A DNA stretch of 54,689 nucleotides from Bacteroidia bacterium (GCA_025057395.1 JANWXU010000011.1:1-54689), one strand, 5' to 3'; positions 10,101-20,363 are shown, numbered from the stretch's first letter. Made by a program: numbers and translations. The notes: generated by a model not told the origin, from the letters alone.

Positions 10101-13100
10101 AGTAGCTGTTAAAGTATATCCAAGACCTAATACTCCCTTAGTTCCTAGCTCTGTAAGTCGCTGTGGAGCAGGAATTGTTACTATAACTGCAAACTTAACC
10201 AATGGAACCTTTTCTACCCAAGTAAACTGGTACACTGTTCCATTTTTAGGAACTCCTGTTGCAACCCGCTATAGTAGTGACTCTGATTTTAGCTATACTA
10301 CTCCTAGTCTAACTACTAATACTACCTACTATGTAGAAGCAAATGAAACTAGTTTGCCTGGTTGTGTGAGTCCAAGAGCCGCTGTAGCGGTAGAAATAAT
10401 TCCTATTCCTGAGGCGCCGGTAGTTACTCAAAATCAGTTGCGTTTATGCAGTTCTGGTAATCCTGCAAACCCTGTGGTTGTTAATTTGCCTGTGAATACT
10501 ACTGATCTTGTCGATGAACTACGCCTTTTAGATAGTAATGGAAACGTAGTTCAAAACTATAAACCTGGTTTTTCTTTTAGTTCGTATACTTTTAATTGGA
10601 ATGTTTTTACAAGTGCTAATTACTTTGTGGAGTCGGTTGCAAGGCGGTGTACAAGTAGAGTTCGCTCAACTGTAACTGTTACTATTTTACCCACTATTGG
10701 ACAAGTATCGGCTGCTGGTATAAACCGCTGTGGAGCAGGGCCTGTTACTCTAACCTTTTCTCAAGCCGAACCCCGGGGAAGTGTTATTTACATATATTCT
10801 ACACAGAATGCCCCTGACCCTATATATCAAACTTCCACAGCAAATGCAACTTTTACTATTCCTAATGTTAGTGCTACTACTACCTATTACATTGAAAGTT
10901 TTGATCCTGCAATTTCTCCCTCATGCCCTATGCGCCCTCGTACTGCAGTACCAATTACAATTAATTCAATACCTGATGAACCCGTGATTACGGATAATCC
11001 TGTTATCTGTGGACCTCGAAATGCTAGTATTCCTTTTACAGTGGGCAGTAATCCGGGCAATACTATTCGTATCTATACACAGCCATTGGGGACTGACCCC
11101 CCTATTCGAAGTATCAGTCCTATTTCAAGCCCTGTTACTATTTTTGTAAATACTACCTCTACTTATTATTTTGAGGCGGCTAATTCGAGTACTAATTGCA
11201 GTAGCGCCCGCCGGGTGGCTATAGTAACGGTCCGTCCTGTTCCTTCTGCACCTGTGGTTAGCAGTGCAAAACGTTGTGGCGATGGAAGCGTAACGTTTAG
11301 TGTTTCTGCAACAGCTAGCACAGGAGCGCAGCTAGCGCTGTATGATGTTCCTACTGGCGGAACCCCTATTGCCACTCTCTTGCTTCAGGCAGGACAAAAT
11401 AACTACCAAATTGTTTCAAATGTAAGAACAGGAATTTTAAACAATCCTGTAAGTGTAAATTACTATTTGGCTATTGAAGATAAAATTGCTCCCCCTACGC
11501 CGCCTTGCGAAAGCAATCGTGTTTTGGCAGTAGCTACTTGGTACCCTACACCGCAACAAGCAAGTATAGGTTTAACACCTGCTCAACTATGTGTAGGTCG
11601 GGCTGCTACCGTTACTGTTAATTATAATCATCCAGAAGCTTTGTATGAGTGGATTGTTCCAGGTTTAGGTTCTTTACCCCCTACTTCTAATCGTAATTTA
11701 AACCTTAATCCACTTACTATAGCTAATAATGGTACCGTACAAGTAAGTATTACTGTGCCAGATGTAGTAGGTTGTACGCCTCAAGTATTGAGCACTAATT
11801 TAGTGGTTAACGATACTACTTTAGGTCTGATTACTAATGCTCCTGTATGTGAGGGAAGTAGGCTTATTGTGGCTGCCAATTCTTTGCCCAATGCTACTTA
11901 TCAATGGAGCGGTCCAGCAGGGTTACCTTCACCTTTACCTAATTCTCCATTTTTATCTTTCGATAATATTCGTGGTAACCAAGTAGGGGAGTTTACTCTT
12001 AGAGCAATTATTCCAGGTTGCCCGGACCAGGTTAGAAGAATTAATACTTCCGTCCATCGCAAGCCAATTATTTCAGGAAGTAGTTCCGTGTGTTTAAATA
12101 ATCAGATTTCTCTCTCTGTACCTAATTTGTCTGGAGTTACGTATTCTTGGCGCATTCGTAGTGGAGAGCCTTTTCTTTCTAATACTTCTGGTAGTAATAA
12201 TAACTTTCGCCCTGTAGGGGATAGGTCTTTAATAGGTAGAAGTTTTATTGTAGAAGTAGTGGCTAATTATCTAACTGCTGGTTGCACTTTGGATTCTACT
12301 TTCATAATTCGCATTAATGAAGAGCCAAGAATTACTTCTGTAGTAGCTTCGAATAATAACCAGCCTATTTGCCAAGGAAAATCATTAACGCTTACTGTGG
12401 AGTTAGCAGATATACCGCCACCGGGCACATTGTATAGTTGGCGCGGTCCAGGGGGTTTTACTGGCAGTACTCGAACTGTACAAATTCCATCTTTAAGTCC
12501 AGCTAATAGTGGCGATTATACAGTTACGGTTACTTACCCAGGATGCCCTCCAGCAAGCGCAGTTTCTACGGCTGTGAATGTAACTCCAGCTCCCTCTAAT
12601 CCGCAGGTTATTGCAAGTGATTTGGTGTGTGTAGGTGATGTGTTGCGTCTTTCTACCAACCTTGTATTTTCGGGAGCAAGCTACTTATGGAGCGGACCTA
12701 ATAACTTTAGTTCTACTTTGTTTTCTCCTACCATACCGATTGTAAGCACCCAACAATCAGGAACTTACATTGTAAGTGTTACTTATCCGGGTTGTGATCC
12801 TGTTACTAGCAATCCCGGTAAGTTAGTTCAAGTAAATGCACCCGCTGTAGGACCGGCACGAACTAATCAGCCCTTGTGTATTGGAAGTACCCTATATCTA
12901 ACTGCACCCGATGCCCAAGATGCTACTTATGAATGGCAAGGACCTAATGGCTTTACCTCAACAGAAAAAAATCCAAGTATTCGCTCAGTTACCTCCTTAC
13001 ATCAAGGAGTATATAGGGTTCGAGTGAGAGTACGAGGATGCGCTCCCCAAGATTTTTTTACTGAAGCAGTGCAAGTTATGCCAGAGGTGAGCCTTACTTC

Positions 13101-16100
13101 CAACTCTCCACTTTGTGAAGGAGCAAATCTTGTTCTTACCGCAACTCAAATACCAGAAGCTACCTATCTATGGTTAGGTCCTATTAACCAAAGGATACCC
13201 TCTAACCACACGCTAACTCTTCGAAATATCAATATTGATCAATCAGGCGAATATACAGTACTGACCATATGGAAAGGATGCACTACATACAACAAAACAC
13301 AAGTTATTATTAATCCTAAGCCTGCTATTGAGTTGCGTAGCAATAGTCCTGTTTGTGAAGGGGATGTTTTGCGACTTACTCTTTTACATCTGAACCCTGT
13401 TCGGGGAGCTACTTATAGGTGGAATCGATTTCCTACGGAGTCTCAAACTCAAATTATTGTACCGGTAGCAACAAAACAGTTGGAAGGAGAGCACGTTGCC
13501 ACAGTGAGTGTACCAGGTTGCCAGGAAGTATCGGTTTCTACTCGGGTGGTGATAAACGAGAATTTGCGCGGTTCGGGAATATATAGTAATTCTCCTCTTT
13601 GTGAAGGTACTACTTTACAACTTTCTACAGACTTGATAGCCCCTAATGCTCAATACTATTGGACGGGACCGCAAAGTTTTATAGCTCAAGTTCAGAATCC
13701 TAGTCTTACAGGTATTACTACCCTTAATGAAGGAGATTATACTTTGCACGTTAGCGTTCCTGGCTGCCAAACTCGTATCTTAAAAACTTTTGTAGTAATT
13801 AATAAAAGGCCGAATCCTCCTGCGGTTTCTAATAATGGTCCTCTATGTGTAGGACAAAGATTAGAACTTAGAGCAGAAGGGCCGGGTAATGCTTCTTATG
13901 TATGGCAAGGTCCTAGTAATTTCTTTTCAACACAGCCAGTAACTTATATCGATAATGTTGATTTAACAAATGCAGGAACCTATACTCTTACTCAAACAGT
14001 AGCAGGATGTGGAGAAATTTTAGCAATTACCAATGTGGTAGTTAATCCTGGGCTAGGGGCGGGTTCGAATTCTCCGCTATGTTCGGGTCAAACTTTGCAA
14101 TTAACAGCAACTTTTGTGCCTGGCGCTACTTACCTTTGGAGTGGACCTGCCGGCTTTACAAGTACACTTCAAAATCCTATTATTCCTAATGTCTCCACTA
14201 TAAACGCAGGAAACTATAGCGTAGCTATTTTACTAAATGATACTATAATAAATTCAACGTGTGGTAACGCCATACCCTCTACCAGAGTGATTATTAATGA
14301 CTCCTCTGAGCTAGTTTTAAGAACAAATGCGCCGGTGTGTCAAGGGCAAACTCTTTCACTAACGGCATTTTCTAAACCTGGTAATTATTATCTTTGGAGT
14401 GGCCCCAATAATTTTAGTGCTACAGGTAATGTAGTACAAATTAATAATGTTACAACCGCCAATAGTGGCAGGTATACGGTGCTTTTGCCAGGTTGTGATA
14501 TAACGCAGTTTGTAGACGTTCGAATAAATCAAATTCCTGAGCTTCCAATTATTGCGACAGCTAACTCTCCCCTTTGTACAGGTGATACTCTGCAATTACA
14601 GGTAACTACTATAGAGGGAGCTTTATATCGTTGGGTAGGACCTGGAGGCTTTAGTTCAACCCAACAAAATCCTAGGTTAGGCAATTTGGTAACTTCTAAT
14701 TCTGGTTTGTATTCTGTAGTAGTGACAATACCCGCATGCACTACCCTTGGCGCTTCTACTCGAGTAACTATTAGAGAGGGAGTAAAGGCTGGAGGTAATA
14801 GTCCTATTTGTGTAGGGCAAACTATTATTTTAACTGCTAGTAGTATTTTAGGGGCGAGATATTTTTGGAGTGGGCCCGCCGGGTTTACTTCTACCTTACA
14901 GAATCCTACAATTGCTAATGCTACTGTGCTTAGAAGTGGCATTTATACTGTAACAGCCCTTGTGGATGATACCTCGTTTACGAATAGTTGTGCTATCTCG
15001 CAAGCAACGGTTCATATACGTGTAAATGATTTTAATACAGGCGCTCAACCGCGAAGTAATAGTCCTCTTTGCGAAGGGCAAACTTTACAATTAACTGCAG
15101 ACCTTATACAGGGAACAGAATACCTTTGGCAAGGTCCTAATGGCTTTTCTAGTACAGAGCGCTATCCTATTATTCAAAATGTGACTACTATGCATAGTGG
15201 TGTATATACCTTATCGGTTCAAGGGTGTAATATTGTTGCTACTACACGAGTAGAGGTAAATAAAACCCCGAGCATTCAACCGCGAAGTAATAGTCCTCTT
15301 TGCGAAGGGCAGGCTTTATTTTTATCTACTCCCGCTGATGCAGGGGTGCAGTATTTTTGGAGTGGTCCCAATGGCTTTACTTCTACTTTACAGAATCCTA
15401 TTATTCCCAATGCTGCTCCTGCGGCAAGTGGTATATATGTTCTAGAGGCAGTGTATAGGAATTGTACTACCATAATAAGTACTGAAGTACTTATTAGCCC
15501 TTCAACTTTATCTTCTCCTTTTAGTAATAGTCCTGTTTGTATAGGAGATACTATTCGCTTATTTGCACCAGCTGTAAAGGGAGCGACCTATATTTGGAGA
15601 GGTCCTTTAGACTTTGGCTCTATTCAAAAAGATCCCCTTCTACTTGCTACTTCTACAGCTCAAGCGGGCGAATATATTGTTCGTATAGACTACCCTGGAT
15701 GCTTACCAAAGATACTTTCAACAGAAGTAAAAATTTATTTGCCTCCATTTTCTCCACGGCCTAGTTCTAACTCTCCTGTTTGTGAAGAAAGCCGTCTCTT
15801 CCTGAATGCTCAAGATCAGTTACCATATGCTACTTTTTTATGGCAAGGTCCTAATGGATTTATTTCTTCTGAGCAAAATCCTTCTATTGCTAATATTAGT
15901 ACCTTAGCTGCAGGTATTTATACACTTACGGTTACTACTCCTGGCTGCTTACCTAAGCAAGAACAACTTCAGGTAAGAGTAGTTGATTTGCCACGTATTT
16001 TGCCTAAAAATAATGGTCCTTTTTGCAATGGTGGTACTCTTGTATTAGAAGCTGCTCCTACTTTTTTTGCTGATGCTGTATATTTTTGGAGCGGACCTTC

Positions 16101-19100
16101 AGGTTTTGTTTCTACTTTAGCAAATCCTGTAATTAGTCCTGTGGCTCTAAAGAATGCCGGAGTATACGAAGTTACTGTGGCACGGGAAGGTTGTAGACCT
16201 GTTCGGGGTACTACAGTGGTGGAAGTAACTGAGTTTGAGGTAATCTTGAGTAGCAGCAAAGGAGAATATTGCGTAGGAGATACTTTGCAGCTTTTTGCTT
16301 TACCTATTCCTAATGCCTTATATTTTTGGAGCGGGCCGCAGGGCTTTAGCTCTACCCTTGCTAACCCTTTTATTTTAGGAGTAACTACCTTGAATGAGGG
16401 CACTTATACTTGTCGTGTGGAGGTACCTGGCTGTTTACCTAAATCGGCAAGCATATTTATTAAAGTAAATACCTTGCCCCAGCATCGTTTTATTGCAGAG
16501 CAATTTGCTTGTGTAGGAGGGAATTTTATAATTTGTGCCGATAGCATTCAAGGAGTAGTTTATGAGTGGCTAGCGCCAGGAGGTAGATTAGTTTCAAGGA
16601 ATCGTTGTCTGTTTCTTAATTCTGTTACTAATCAACAGGCTGGAATGTATGAATTAGCAGTTACCACCCGAGGTTGCCCTTCTCTGCGTCGTAGTTTCCG
16701 CCTTACTATTAATGAGCGACCTAGAGCTAGTCTTATTTCTACTAATAGTCCTGTTTGTAGTGGTACAGAACTTGAACTTCGTAGCCGCAGTGTACCAGGG
16801 GCTATTGAATATCGGTGGCAGAGTGCAAATAATTTTAATGTAAATCAACAGGTGGTACGTTTTCCTGTTTTTGGAAATGGGCAGCAAATTTATACTCTGA
16901 ATGTTCTCATACCTGGTTGTCCTACCTATACTGAAGCAGTAACAGTAGAATATTATTCTATAACTTCTCAATTTTCTGTACTTACCCCTAAAGCTTGTCA
17001 GGGAGAAATAGTATATTTTAATGTTAATACTAATGGTATTGGACCTTGGAAAATAACTATCAATAATAATGGTACAAATGAAGAAAGAAGGGTAGAGCAA
17101 ATGCCTTTTATTTATTCTACCTTAGCTGCTAATCCTGCTACTTATTCTTTGGTAAGGGTAGAAGATGCCAATGGCTGTGTTTCTAGTAGAAATATCACCC
17201 TAACCTTGAATGTTTTTCCTAAGCCAGAGCTTAGTTTGCGCCAAATTAGTTGTGGTCAGGGTTACGAAATTGTGGTAAGTAATACCCAGGAGTCATGGGA
17301 ACTAGATTACCGTATAGGGGAAAATATAAGAAGAAGTATTCAGGGAATTGGAAATCAAAGATTGCCTTTTCCTTTGATAGTAGAAAATGTTGACTCAGTA
17401 GTTTTAGAAAAAATCACCGTATTTCACAGAGATAAAATTTGTGAATATACTTTAGGGCAAAGTATTCGCCTTTTGCCAGCACTCAAGACTAGGGTAATTA
17501 CCAAAGATACGGTTTTATGCGGCGCAAGTACTTTGAAGGTGGTTATTCAAACAAATGGGCAAGGTCCCTGGCAAGTTAGTTATACTATAAATGGGGATTC
17601 GACTAGCCGTATTGTTTCTATGGCTAATTCGGGAATACTATCTTGGGAAGAGCCAATAACTGAAAATACAGTTTTAGAGATAAAAAAGATTACAGATAGT
17701 AGGGGATGTTTTGCTCAAGTAAATAAGGTTATTAATATTCGAGTTTCCAGAAGTGATGTTATTTTTACGGCTAGTGAGTCTAAAGTTTGCTCGGGCAATG
17801 TAGTTTCGTTACCTTTGCGTTTATCAGGTATAGGTCCTTGGGTCGTTACTTATGAGCTGGGGGGTAGTTTGCAAACGGTAAGAATAGGTAATACTAATAG
17901 TCCCTCTCCTAGTTTTGAAGCACTTTTAATCAATGCAACTCAAAGTCAAGAAATTCGACTGCGTACGCTAGTGGATGGTGTAGGCTGTACCTTTAGCCTT
18001 CCTTTGGAGGGTAACCGGGTATTCGATTTGCGGGTGGTTAATGTAGCCCCAATTGTGCCGCAGATTCGAGGTAATGCACAGGTTTGTGAGGGTACCAGCC
18101 TTATATTAGAAGCACAAGCTCCTGATATTACAGAATTTGCTTGGGTAACGCCGCAAGGACAAACTATAAATAGTAGTCGCATAGAAATTGTTGCTCAAGC
18201 ACAAAATACCGGGGCTTATTCGGTAGTAGGCTTTTTAGGTGGTTGCTCCACAAGAGTTGCAGTGCAAAGTGTAAATATTTTACCCAAGCCCCAAGTTAAT
18301 TTGCGTACTAGTGCTGGTACAGTTTGCGCAGGGGATCGAATATTTTTGAATATCTCTCTTACAAAGGGTCAAGTGCCTTTTACTGTTCGCCTCCTTAGCT
18401 CGTATGGTGCAGAGGTATCTACGCAGTTATATACTATTTCTTCTTCAGATACTTTCATTAGTGCTACTATTAGCACTACTACTCGTTTTACTATTAATAG
18501 AGTAGCGGATTTGAATGGGTGTGACAATGCAGAAGTTGTAGAGAGGATAGTAACAGTAAATAGTATTAATTGTTGTTCTGCCCCTACTATTAGCAATATA
18601 GTTTCACAGGCGGGGGGAAGGGAGGCAGTTATCCAACTGCAGCCTATAGTAGGTGCAGTATGTTATCAGGTTGAGGTTTATAATAATCGTGATGATTTAA
18701 TATTTACCAACTTAATTCCAGCTTCTAGCAATTTAAATGTAGTAGTTTCTAATTTACCTTCCGGAACTTATTTTGCGAGAGGAAGGGCTAATTGCAGGGC
18801 ATGTTCGCCAATAGTTGGAAGTTTCTCGGAATGGAGTCGTTTATTTAGTTTTAGTCTTTCGGCAAATAAGGAGGTTTTACTTTCTTCTTTTCCTAAGCAT
18901 AACTTTGTTGTTTATCCTAATCCTAACGATGGTTGGATGAATATTAGTACGGAAGTAGAGGAGGCAGCAATTCTAAAATATAGAATTTTAGATATGCAAG
19001 GTAGAGTAGTGATGGAGGGGTCTCAACTTTTAGAAGTGGGAGAAAATCACTTTAATATTGATGCTAGGCATTTACCAGCATCAGTTTATGTTTTCGAATG

Positions 19101-19146
19101 TGATGTCAATGGTAGGCTTCAGGCTACGCAACTAGTTATTCGTTAA
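7135..19146 (+). CDS. Giant T9SS surface protein: SBBP propeller head plus about 35 Ig-type modules
   Basis: 4003 aa from ATG 7135. I chose this start because a signal peptide (MNSLRLLLLLLSFVFVQA) begins there; an upstream in-frame TTG at 7009 only adds a poor leader. The order of domains is as follows. A DUF7948-like region opens with FIENKGQ. An SBBP propeller spans about residues 255-725, with seven TYxGG-type blade motifs. About eight CHU_C-type modules (RCGAGPVT...LY...GGTPIA) cover about 735-1470. About 22 Ig-like modules (SNSPLCEGQTLQL...YLWSGPxGFxST) cover about 1475-3270. Several GPW modules and an FnIII follow, then a T9SS type A domain (VVYPNPNDG). Nearly every module has two Cys, probably a disulfide. 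The protein is most likely an extended adhesin or structural surface filament; the function is inferred from architecture only. Confidence 0.9.
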   Translation: MNSLRLLLLLLSFVFVQANALASKQELSFIENKGQIRDANGTSHPEIAFSTSFNNINVFFSKNKIHYLFKSINSSQHKDISPSRLSILNYRIDLEFLGANPDVKIIPQGVLPGVFKYYRASTKPIEVLRYASILYKDLYPGVDLLISSSKAEQALKYDFILRPGVDPNIIRLKYTDKVNLDKDGRIIINHVLGKLQESAPVVWQVDKLEEQSSNADSMAKNFKLSSRWVLDEKNNILRFQVENWNASKYTIIDPIIWGTYHGGTAADTSYGITTDGSNNSYTAGVTFSNNFITTTGPSFGGQADAFLIKRDAIGGLLWSLYIGGNSYDAAYNVHFNSVDNTIMLVGATESTNLPVNTNTTFQGVRDVFLAHFDLQGGLLRSSYYGGSGLDFALSGAFTPSSCNWANVYFTIVGATRSDNLPGSRSSFYAEGLDIFVATFNALLQPQTVRYIGGINDEIGNDILVDPASCTYVVASVTQSRFLTLLQPGASAFIRNMPSGDPSEIYLTRLQSNLFPVWATYFGGSGSEWSTSFLKNCALAIDSNQNLFLGGSTSSTNLPTTSGAYQSSFGTGGAFGGGTGLGSRDGFVAKFNPNGALSWCSYYGGGQSNNSNDFIHKIIIDKVDNLLITGTSTERGFPVRSNAQSPTLAYTSGADMFLAKIDNLTSNIFWSTYLGAEGNDHGFGLAVDNTNAIYLSGTSTSNNITFPTGSPGIPNRGNGDAIIIKIEDCRNRPAEPVAINTPLLRCGAGPITISVSVSTPDVPTVKLYARISDPTSIEESNVKPFVITANVSTSGNYFLESQYFPGCASSRVPINIDIFPVPGAPIVSNRIICQPGTDNVTVNMGDPAGSAIRIYTQPTGGSFIEQDISFPFEFELNITTTTTFYAESIRPESPSCVSDRTAFSIEIGANLAPPQVDRTELCGSGSVTFTLGSGNSPITGMRLYESRVGGAALSEDRTPPYNFTVPAVELKTYYVESFFSAFPNECRSERVAVKVYPRPNTPLVPSSVSRCGAGIVTITANLTNGTFSTQVNWYTVPFLGTPVATRYSSDSDFSYTTPSLTTNTTYYVEANETSLPGCVSPRAAVAVEIIPIPEAPVVTQNQLRLCSSGNPANPVVVNLPVNTTDLVDELRLLDSNGNVVQNYKPGFSFSSYTFNWNVFTSANYFVESVARRCTSRVRSTVTVTILPTIGQVSAAGINRCGAGPVTLTFSQAEPRGSVIYIYSTQNAPDPIYQTSTANATFTIPNVSATTTYYIESFDPAISPSCPMRPRTAVPITINSIPDEPVITDNPVICGPRNASIPFTVGSNPGNTIRIYTQPLGTDPPIRSISPISSPVTIFVNTTSTYYFEAANSSTNCSSARRVAIVTVRPVPSAPVVSSAKRCGDGSVTFSVSATASTGAQLALYDVPTGGTPIATLLLQAGQNNYQIVSNVRTGILNNPVSVNYYLAIEDKIAPPTPPCESNRVLAVATWYPTPQQASIGLTPAQLCVGRAATVTVNYNHPEALYEWIVPGLGSLPPTSNRNLNLNPLTIANNGTVQVSITVPDVVGCTPQVLSTNLVVNDTTLGLITNAPVCEGSRLIVAANSLPNATYQWSGPAGLPSPLPNSPFLSFDNIRGNQVGEFTLRAIIPGCPDQVRRINTSVHRKPIISGSSSVCLNNQISLSVPNLSGVTYSWRIRSGEPFLSNTSGSNNNFRPVGDRSLIGRSFIVEVVANYLTAGCTLDSTFIIRINEEPRITSVVASNNNQPICQGKSLTLTVELADIPPPGTLYSWRGPGGFTGSTRTVQIPSLSPANSGDYTVTVTYPGCPPASAVSTAVNVTPAPSNPQVIASDLVCVGDVLRLSTNLVFSGASYLWSGPNNFSSTLFSPTIPIVSTQQSGTYIVSVTYPGCDPVTSNPGKLVQVNAPAVGPARTNQPLCIGSTLYLTAPDAQDATYEWQGPNGFTSTEKNPSIRSVTSLHQGVYRVRVRVRGCAPQDFFTEAVQVMPEVSLTSNSPLCEGANLVLTATQIPEATYLWLGPINQRIPSNHTLTLRNINIDQSGEYTVLTIWKGCTTYNKTQVIINPKPAIELRSNSPVCEGDVLRLTLLHLNPVRGATYRWNRFPTESQTQIIVPVATKQLEGEHVATVSVPGCQEVSVSTRVVINENLRGSGIYSNSPLCEGTTLQLSTDLIAPNAQYYWTGPQSFIAQVQNPSLTGITTLNEGDYTLHVSVPGCQTRILKTFVVINKRPNPPAVSNNGPLCVGQRLELRAEGPGNASYVWQGPSNFFSTQPVTYIDNVDLTNAGTYTLTQTVAGCGEILAITNVVVNPGLGAGSNSPLCSGQTLQLTATFVPGATYLWSGPAGFTSTLQNPIIPNVSTINAGNYSVAILLNDTIINSTCGNAIPSTRVIINDSSELVLRTNAPVCQGQTLSLTAFSKPGNYYLWSGPNNFSATGNVVQINNVTTANSGRYTVLLPGCDITQFVDVRINQIPELPIIATANSPLCTGDTLQLQVTTIEGALYRWVGPGGFSSTQQNPRLGNLVTSNSGLYSVVVTIPACTTLGASTRVTIREGVKAGGNSPICVGQTIILTASSILGARYFWSGPAGFTSTLQNPTIANATVLRSGIYTVTALVDDTSFTNSCAISQATVHIRVNDFNTGAQPRSNSPLCEGQTLQLTADLIQGTEYLWQGPNGFSSTERYPIIQNVTTMHSGVYTLSVQGCNIVATTRVEVNKTPSIQPRSNSPLCEGQALFLSTPADAGVQYFWSGPNGFTSTLQNPIIPNAAPAASGIYVLEAVYRNCTTIISTEVLISPSTLSSPFSNSPVCIGDTIRLFAPAVKGATYIWRGPLDFGSIQKDPLLLATSTAQAGEYIVRIDYPGCLPKILSTEVKIYLPPFSPRPSSNSPVCEESRLFLNAQDQLPYATFLWQGPNGFISSEQNPSIANISTLAAGIYTLTVTTPGCLPKQEQLQVRVVDLPRILPKNNGPFCNGGTLVLEAAPTFFADAVYFWSGPSGFVSTLANPVISPVALKNAGVYEVTVAREGCRPVRGTTVVEVTEFEVILSSSKGEYCVGDTLQLFALPIPNALYFWSGPQGFSSTLANPFILGVTTLNEGTYTCRVEVPGCLPKSASIFIKVNTLPQHRFIAEQFACVGGNFIICADSIQGVVYEWLAPGGRLVSRNRCLFLNSVTNQQAGMYELAVTTRGCPSLRRSFRLTINERPRASLISTNSPVCSGTELELRSRSVPGAIEYRWQSANNFNVNQQVVRFPVFGNGQQIYTLNVLIPGCPTYTEAVTVEYYSITSQFSVLTPKACQGEIVYFNVNTNGIGPWKITINNNGTNEERRVEQMPFIYSTLAANPATYSLVRVEDANGCVSSRNITLTLNVFPKPELSLRQISCGQGYEIVVSNTQESWELDYRIGENIRRSIQGIGNQRLPFPLIVENVDSVVLEKITVFHRDKICEYTLGQSIRLLPALKTRVITKDTVLCGASTLKVVIQTNGQGPWQVSYTINGDSTSRIVSMANSGILSWEEPITENTVLEIKKITDSRGCFAQVNKVINIRVSRSDVIFTASESKVCSGNVVSLPLRLSGIGPWVVTYELGGSLQTVRIGNTNSPSPSFEALLINATQSQEIRLRTLVDGVGCTFSLPLEGNRVFDLRVVNVAPIVPQIRGNAQVCEGTSLILEAQAPDITEFAWVTPQGQTINSSRIEIVAQAQNTGAYSVVGFLGGCSTRVAVQSVNILPKPQVNLRTSAGTVCAGDRIFLNISLTKGQVPFTVRLLSSYGAEVSTQLYTISSSDTFISATISTTTRFTINRVADLNGCDNAEVVERIVTVNSINCCSAPTISNIVSQAGGREAVIQLQPIVGAVCYQVEVYNNRDDLIFTNLIPASSNLNVVVSNLPSGTYFARGRANCRACSPIVGSFSEWSRLFSFSLSANKEVLLSSFPKHNFVVYPNPNDGWMNISTEVEEAAILKYRILDMQGRVVMEGSQLLEVGENHFNIDARHLPASVYVFECDVNGRLQATQLVIR

Positions 19147-19160
19147 TATTTTTTTAATGA

Positions 19161-19194
19161 ATTAGCCTGTTGAGCATGCAACAGGCTAATTTTT
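19161..19194 (+). terminator. Strong intrinsic terminator after the 4003-aa gene
   Basis: A perfect 12-bp stem, ATTAGCCTGTTG (19161-19172) with CAACAGGCTAAT (19179-19190), encloses a 6-nt loop and is followed by TTTTATTTTA. It starts 14 bp after the stop codon and separates the giant gene from the AAA ATPase downstream. Confidence 0.93.
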
Positions 19195-19253
19195 ATTTTA
19201 AATAAAAATAATTTTTTTAGATAACCTTTACCAAATTAAAAAGATGAAAATCT

Positions 19254-20339
19254 ATGTTGGATTCTATTATTATTTCGAATTACAGAAATTTAAAATATTT
19301 AGAAATTAATGATCTTACGCGGGTAAATTTGATTGTAGGCCAAAATAATATTGGCAAAACAGCTTTTCTGGAAGCGATGTTGATATATGCAGAAAGGGGT
19401 TCTAAGGATAGTATTCATGAAATTTTAGTAAACCGTGGAGAGTGGACCACCGAACCGGAAAATTGTTCCGAAAGGGTATATCGGCAAATTATTCTAAAGA
19501 ATTATAGTGGTTTATTTATTAATCGACATCTTGATTTTAGTGGGCAAAATGCTATTTTGATTGGTCCTAAAGAGTATTTAGATGAGCAGTTGGTAATTAC
19601 ACCGGTGAAATATGTAGAGAAGCAAGTAAAGGATGAAAATGGTGCTTTATATTTTACGCGTGAAGAGGTTTCGCACGAATCTCATGGTCCTTTTGATGTG
19701 GATTATGGTCTAAAAGTTTCTTTTGGTACACAAAGTATTATTCGACCCCTTTTCACGCAGAACAATTTGCAAGTAGCAGAACCAGCTACTTCTTATTTTG
19801 TAGGTAATAGTTTGACTGCAGAACTTGATGATTTATGGGATAATATTACTTTGACGGATTTAGAAAATATTGTTATCGAAGCTTTACAGGTAATAGATAA
19901 TTCTATTGAAAGGCTTACTTTTACGGGGGATGAGAAGGGAAGAAAAGCAATTGTGAAGGTACGGAATTTACCTTACCCGGTACCGCTTAGAAGTATGGGT
20001 AGGGGTATTAACCGGGTATTGGCAATTATTCTTTCTTTGGTGAATGCTTCGGATGGTTATTTGATGATAGATGAGTTTGAAGATAGTTTGCACTATTCTG
20101 TGCAAGAGAGCCTTTGGCAAATGATTTTTTATTTAGCTAAAAGGTTTAATGTACAGATTTTTGCTACTACTCATAGTTTAGATAGTATTAAGAGTTTTGA
20201 AGCTGCTTTGAGTTGTACGGAAGAAGAAGAAGCTGGAAAATTAATTCGTTTAGAATCTAAAAACAATATAATTACAGCCACTTGTTACAATTCTGAAAAT
20301 TTGAATCAAGCAGTTACTGATTTATTAGAAATTCGGTAA
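19254..20339 (+). CDS. Orphan AAA-family ATPase (AAA15/OLD-like ATPase domain)
   Basis: 361 aa, ATG start. Walker A is GQNNIGKT (29-36), an ABC-type signature-like segment is RSMGRGINR (247-255), Walker B is LMIDEFED (270-277), and a switch His lies in ATTHSLD (His307). This is the RecF/SMC-like ATPase head found in OLD-family and AAA15 proteins. There is no C-terminal TOPRIM domain, so it is not a complete OLD nuclease, and no partner nuclease is encoded beside it. It has its own transcription unit after a strong terminator and is convergent with the S41 peptidase, 24 bp apart. Such stand-alone ATPases occur both in anti-phage modules and as unexplained chromosomal genes; I cannot assign one. 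Confidence 0.8.
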   Translation: MLDSIIISNYRNLKYLEINDLTRVNLIVGQNNIGKTAFLEAMLIYAERGSKDSIHEILVNRGEWTTEPENCSERVYRQIILKNYSGLFINRHLDFSGQNAILIGPKEYLDEQLVITPVKYVEKQVKDENGALYFTREEVSHESHGPFDVDYGLKVSFGTQSIIRPLFTQNNLQVAEPATSYFVGNSLTAELDDLWDNITLTDLENIVIEALQVIDNSIERLTFTGDEKGRKAIVKVRNLPYPVPLRSMGRGINRVLAIILSLVNASDGYLMIDEFEDSLHYSVQESLWQMIFYLAKRFNVQIFATTHSLDSIKSFEAALSCTEEEEAGKLIRLESKNNIITATCYNSENLNQAVTDLLEIR

Positions 20340-20363
20340 CCACTAGGGGTGTTATTAAGAAGA

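Noticed and set aside
14359-17100. Several minus-strand open frames of 60-150 codons inside the giant gene
   Set aside because: They mirror the repeated modules of the plus-strand gene and have no family resemblance or start context.
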